From Blattamonas nauphoetae (lineage: Eukaryota > Preaxostyla > Oxymonadida), in assembly GCA_033064195.1 (NCBI GenBank), contig JARBJD010000192.1, positions 62,001 to 126,000 of the forward strand: a DNA stretch of 64,000 nt. Reading direction: 5' to 3'. The position numbers and the translations under genes were made by a program. This document shows positions 61,035 through 64,000 of the stretch, one piece after another; the first letter of the stretch is position 1, and each line of letters opens with the position of its first letter. The notes below the pieces were generated by a model. That model searched no databases and was not told the origin of the DNA. It saw only the letters and a program-made list of their open reading frames with translations.

Positions 61035-61199
61035 TCCATTTCATCATCTTCATCCTCCTCTTCTGCCATCCCAAGAATCAACAGAAGCCAACTCTTGCAT
61101 CTCAGCAAAAACCAGACAACATCCAGCAAGACATCAAGTTTGAAGACGAGATCATGGTCGTGGATCCAACAACAGCATATTTCGGCAAGCACAACAGCG

Positions 61200-61410
61200 A
61201 TTCACACGCTGGACTCGAGAGGGGGAAAAGGGAGGGGACGGGACAAGGGAGGAGTGAGAGATGTTGTGAAGGAAGTGGAGGGAGAGAAAGGAGGAGGAGA
61301 GAATAGGAGAGGAGGCAGGCAGAGGAGGAACAGAAGAGACGAGAAGAAGATGACAGATGACGTCGGGAGGAGGAAGAGTGACGACAGAGGGAGGAAGAGA
61401 GGAGGCGAAT
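61200..61410 (+). repeat. purine-rich low-complexity tract
   Basis: Mostly GGGA/GGAGAGA-type sequence; the apparent Arg/Gly/Glu-rich and Ser-rich frames here are composition artefacts. Confidence 0.7.
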
Positions 61411-62504
61411 GATGGAGAACAAAACCTCAGCAACCTCTGATTTGTTCCCACGGATGACAACGACACGCTATTTGCCGTTTTCGCACCTCACACGAAAAGT
61501 GAGACTCTGAGAATCCACAACCGACGAAGCAGGATGAACGTGGAAGAAAGACATGATGAGGAAGGGCTGAGATAGCTGAAAAGATGAGATCTCCCTCAAC
61601 CTCGTTCAATCTCTTTTTCAAAAGACTATCATTCCATTCACCTCTCGTTTGAACAACAAAAAACTGTGAATTGAGATTTGGATTTGATCGGACCCATAAT
61701 AATAGTTTTGCTCCCAAACTCGCTCATTCTGACTTCATTCGCCACGAGGAGCCAAAAACAGCTTTAAAATTCATTATTATCACCGAAAACGCCCAAAAAT
61801 CGCAATTATCCTTCTATTTCAGAATCGGACACGAAAAAGTGGAGGGAGGACAAAAAGAGAGGAGGACAGGACAACTTAACATCATAACAACATATATTCG
61901 AATGTCCACTCTCATTGATTGAATGAACGGTTGATCAAACACTCAATGTCAAAATAAACAGTTCTCGTTGTGTCAGAAATAGGTTGCGTGTCACATCAAA
62001 ACAGGGTCGTTTGCGTTTATTGTGGAATAAAAAAAGATGGTTTGTGATAGTGACCTACGAAACACGCTTTTCTACCGGATCAGAGAACAGATCTTCACTA
62101 ACTTTTGAATGACTCACATCAGAACAATTGGAAATCAAGACAATTAATGAACGTGAATTACCTCACAAACTGTTCTCGGATGGATTTAGGTGAAGATTGG
62201 TCAACTCGCTGAAACACAATCGACTTTTTGCTGGTTTTGGGATCATACGCAGGTTTAACATGGTCCAATAACTTCACAAATCCCCATGATTGTATCAAAA
62301 TTGACAAACAATGGCTATTTTACCAGAAACCCAGCTGTCTGTATGGATGAACCCGATGAGGACTGTTTTCTCATTCTTTTATCTTTGACATTCTCATTTG
62401 AGATATTTCATCTTGTTCAGTTCAATTATTTGTTTTTGGTGGAATGGTGGAGCAACGTGAAGACATCCTGTACCTTTTTTCAGTGGTATCAATGAAATAC
62501 CAGA
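61411..62504. other. spacer, no gene seen
   Basis: AT-rich sequence without supported coding on either strand. Confidence 0.4.
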
Positions 62505-62728
62505 CTTGTTTTCATTTCTGAATTATTCATGTTCATTTCTGAACAATCATTTTTCATTTCTGAACAATTCTTCTTCATTTCTGAACAATCATTTTCATTT
62601 CTGAATTATTCGTGTTCATTTCTGAACAATCATTTTCAATTCTGAACAATTCCTCTTCATTTCTGAACAATCATTTTCATTTCTGAATTATTCCTCTTCA
62701 TTTCAGAACTATTCTTCTTCATTTTTGG
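62505..62728 (-). repeat. right arm of an inverted satellite pair
   Basis: About ten units of CATTTCTGAACAATCATTTT type, inverse to 57217-57358. This arm holds an extra block of units relative to the left arm. Confidence 0.8.
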
Positions 62729-63638
62729 CATGTTAATTGGATTGGACGGTGCCAGCGTTGGACTGGACAATTGACTTCGGTTGGATATTCAATTTTCATC
62801 CTGTTCATTTTACTCTCATTCCATATATTTGTTTCCTTTCACTTGAAAATGAGAATAGTCTGTTGAAAATCAGCGAAATGGTGAGAATCCGATGATACTC
62901 TTCTTCAAGTGACGAGTTGCTTGATCCACCCACCATTGGACGTCATTGGATGTCATTGGACATTTCGCTGATACTTTTGTTCTGATGTCTTCTCAATTAG
63001 TGCATACCGTTTTTGAAGTTTTCAAAGAGTCGGCAAAATTGGACTGTCCGATTGGACATCCAGTCCTGGACGTCCAATCGACATCTAGAAAGGGTCACAG
63101 TTGCTTCTCCATTTCGATGTTGGTGTGATATTACCACCCATCTCTCACTTTTTTGATTAGTCTTAGACCTCATCACTTTGTTTGAGCGAGGTAGTGCCTT
63201 CATCTCTGCATTTTGCTGCCCCTGGATGTGACCAAACTCAGAACAGTTTGAGTCGCCGTTGATAGTGTTTTCTCTCTTTATTTTCAATTTCTAGCCACTT
63301 CCTTCACTTCTTCTCTCCATCTCTTGCAGGAACAGGGTGCTCATTCATCCACAAGCGAAAAGTCAACACGATCGAACTGTCGGACGTATTCTCCTCTGAG
63401 AAGAAATGAACAACTGTCATCGAATTGGTAGAAAATGGACTCAGAGTATTTTCAAAGGGAACCTCCAAGACGACGGGCATATTGTTCCCCAATATGCACT
63501 AGGATGGGAGATCTGTTGCCATCGGTTTGCATCTCTTGCTTATTCATTTTTGACATTTTTCATCGTATTGGACCCTCCTCATTCATATCTTCACATTCGA
63601 CATATAGATCGGGAGTTAAGGGAGATTTGAGCAGATCG
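62729..63638. other. spacer with TTGGAC-rich words
   Basis: Repeated ATTGGAC/GTCCAATC words between about 62740 and 63080. Around 63330-63500 a weak frame (ENGLRVFSKGTSKTTGILFP) faintly recalls the SPRY-like proteins of this lineage but is interrupted. Confidence 0.3.
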
Positions 63639-63676
63639 CGAAACAGGCCGAGGCGAAGAGGCAAGAATCAGAGGAG

Positions 63677-63970
63677 ATGGTAGCTAGGAATATGGAATCA
63701 GATGATGAGAAGAAAGATTCGAAGACAGTTGTGATTCCAAAGGAAGTGAAGTCTCCAGAACCCAGCCAGAACAAGATTGAACAAGAACACACTGTTGCAC
63801 TTGTTGTAACTCTAACTGATCAAACGATGGCCGAATCAATCGGTGAAGAAAGAAGGAATCAACAAAACAAGTCGAGAAGAAAGAAGAACCGAAAGTTCAG
63901 GACAATGAAATACTTTGCGAAAACAATGGAAGAGAAGAATTTATCATCGATACAAGGTTTGTCAGAATGA
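63677..63970 (+). CDS. small charged hypothetical protein
   Basis: 97 residues from ATG 63677 to TGA. It is Lys/Glu/Ser-rich with a coil-like C-terminal half (NQQNKSRRKKNRKFRTMKYF). The frame is open upstream for 15 more codons (FEQIAKQAEAKRQESEE), so an upstream exon may exist. No family recognised. Confidence 0.4.
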   Translation: MVARNMESDDEKKDSKTVVIPKEVKSPEPSQNKIEQEHTVALVVTLTDQTMAESIGEERRNQQNKSRRKKNRKFRTMKYFAKTMEEKNLSSIQGLSE

Positions 63971-64000
63971 ATTCCCAGAAATTTCATCTCATCTTCATTG

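Noticed and set aside
61102-61466. Ser/Pro/Leu-rich frames on the minus strand
   Set aside because: They come from a purine-rich low-complexity tract and have no protein-like pattern.

Overview
The window looks like nuclear DNA of a protist, most likely an oxymonad of the Preaxostyla (the gene families recall Blattamonas nauphoetae; this is recognition from memory, not a search). The grounds are paralogous helical-repeat and SPRY-like families typical of that lineage, adhesin-like surface proteins with a hydrophobic C-terminal tail, the standard genetic code (TAA, TAG and TGA all end intact genes here), AT-rich spacers, and many very short GT-AG introns. Several genes that first look frameshifted become intact once introns of 31-71 nt are removed.

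Layout. 1-6.6 kb: end of a surface protein, two tandem paralogs of a helical-repeat family (the second with a 34-nt intron), a 699-bp TIR element (MITE), then a SPRY-like gene with a 38-nt intron. 6.8-11.4 kb: a DIRS-type tyrosine-recombinase retroelement with inverted termini and an internal complementary region. 13.2-16.2 kb: an eroded coiled-coil gene and a third helical-repeat gene. 16.6-21.7 kb: a fourth, multi-exon helical-repeat-type gene split by a 3,101-bp element with identical 45-bp terminal inverted repeats and a 7-bp target duplication; the element carries host-like genes rather than a recognisable transposase. 22.1-32.6 kb: the healthy housekeeping stretch: a TTLL-type tubulin-modifying ligase, a multi-pass membrane protein, a secreted/ER GH31 alpha-glucosidase, a homeodomain protein, a kelch-FYVE protein and a small coiled-coil protein. 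32.7-34.5 kb: a decayed surface-protein gene and a 33-bp minisatellite.

35-48.5 kb is a mobile-element graveyard: a mariner-like MITE with a 50-nt hairpin, hAT and pogo-like transposase relics, a family of about 600-bp palindromic foldback elements (five or more copies), and a second DIRS element inserted inside one foldback copy. 49.3-56.8 kb holds a virus-like element: two tandem paralogous capsid-type proteins, two small hydrophobic virion-type proteins, further structural-type proteins and a divergent packaging-type ATPase, with an AT-rich start-site motif in front of the capsid-block genes. No polymerase, integrase or protease is recognisable. 57-64 kb: inverted satellite arms around decayed surface-protein sequence, simple repeats, and one small charged open frame.

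How it fits together: functional host genes sit in compact blocks with short intergenic gaps (44 bp between two divergent starts), whereas the paralogous surface and repeat-protein genes lie among mobile elements, several of which have inserted into or next to them.
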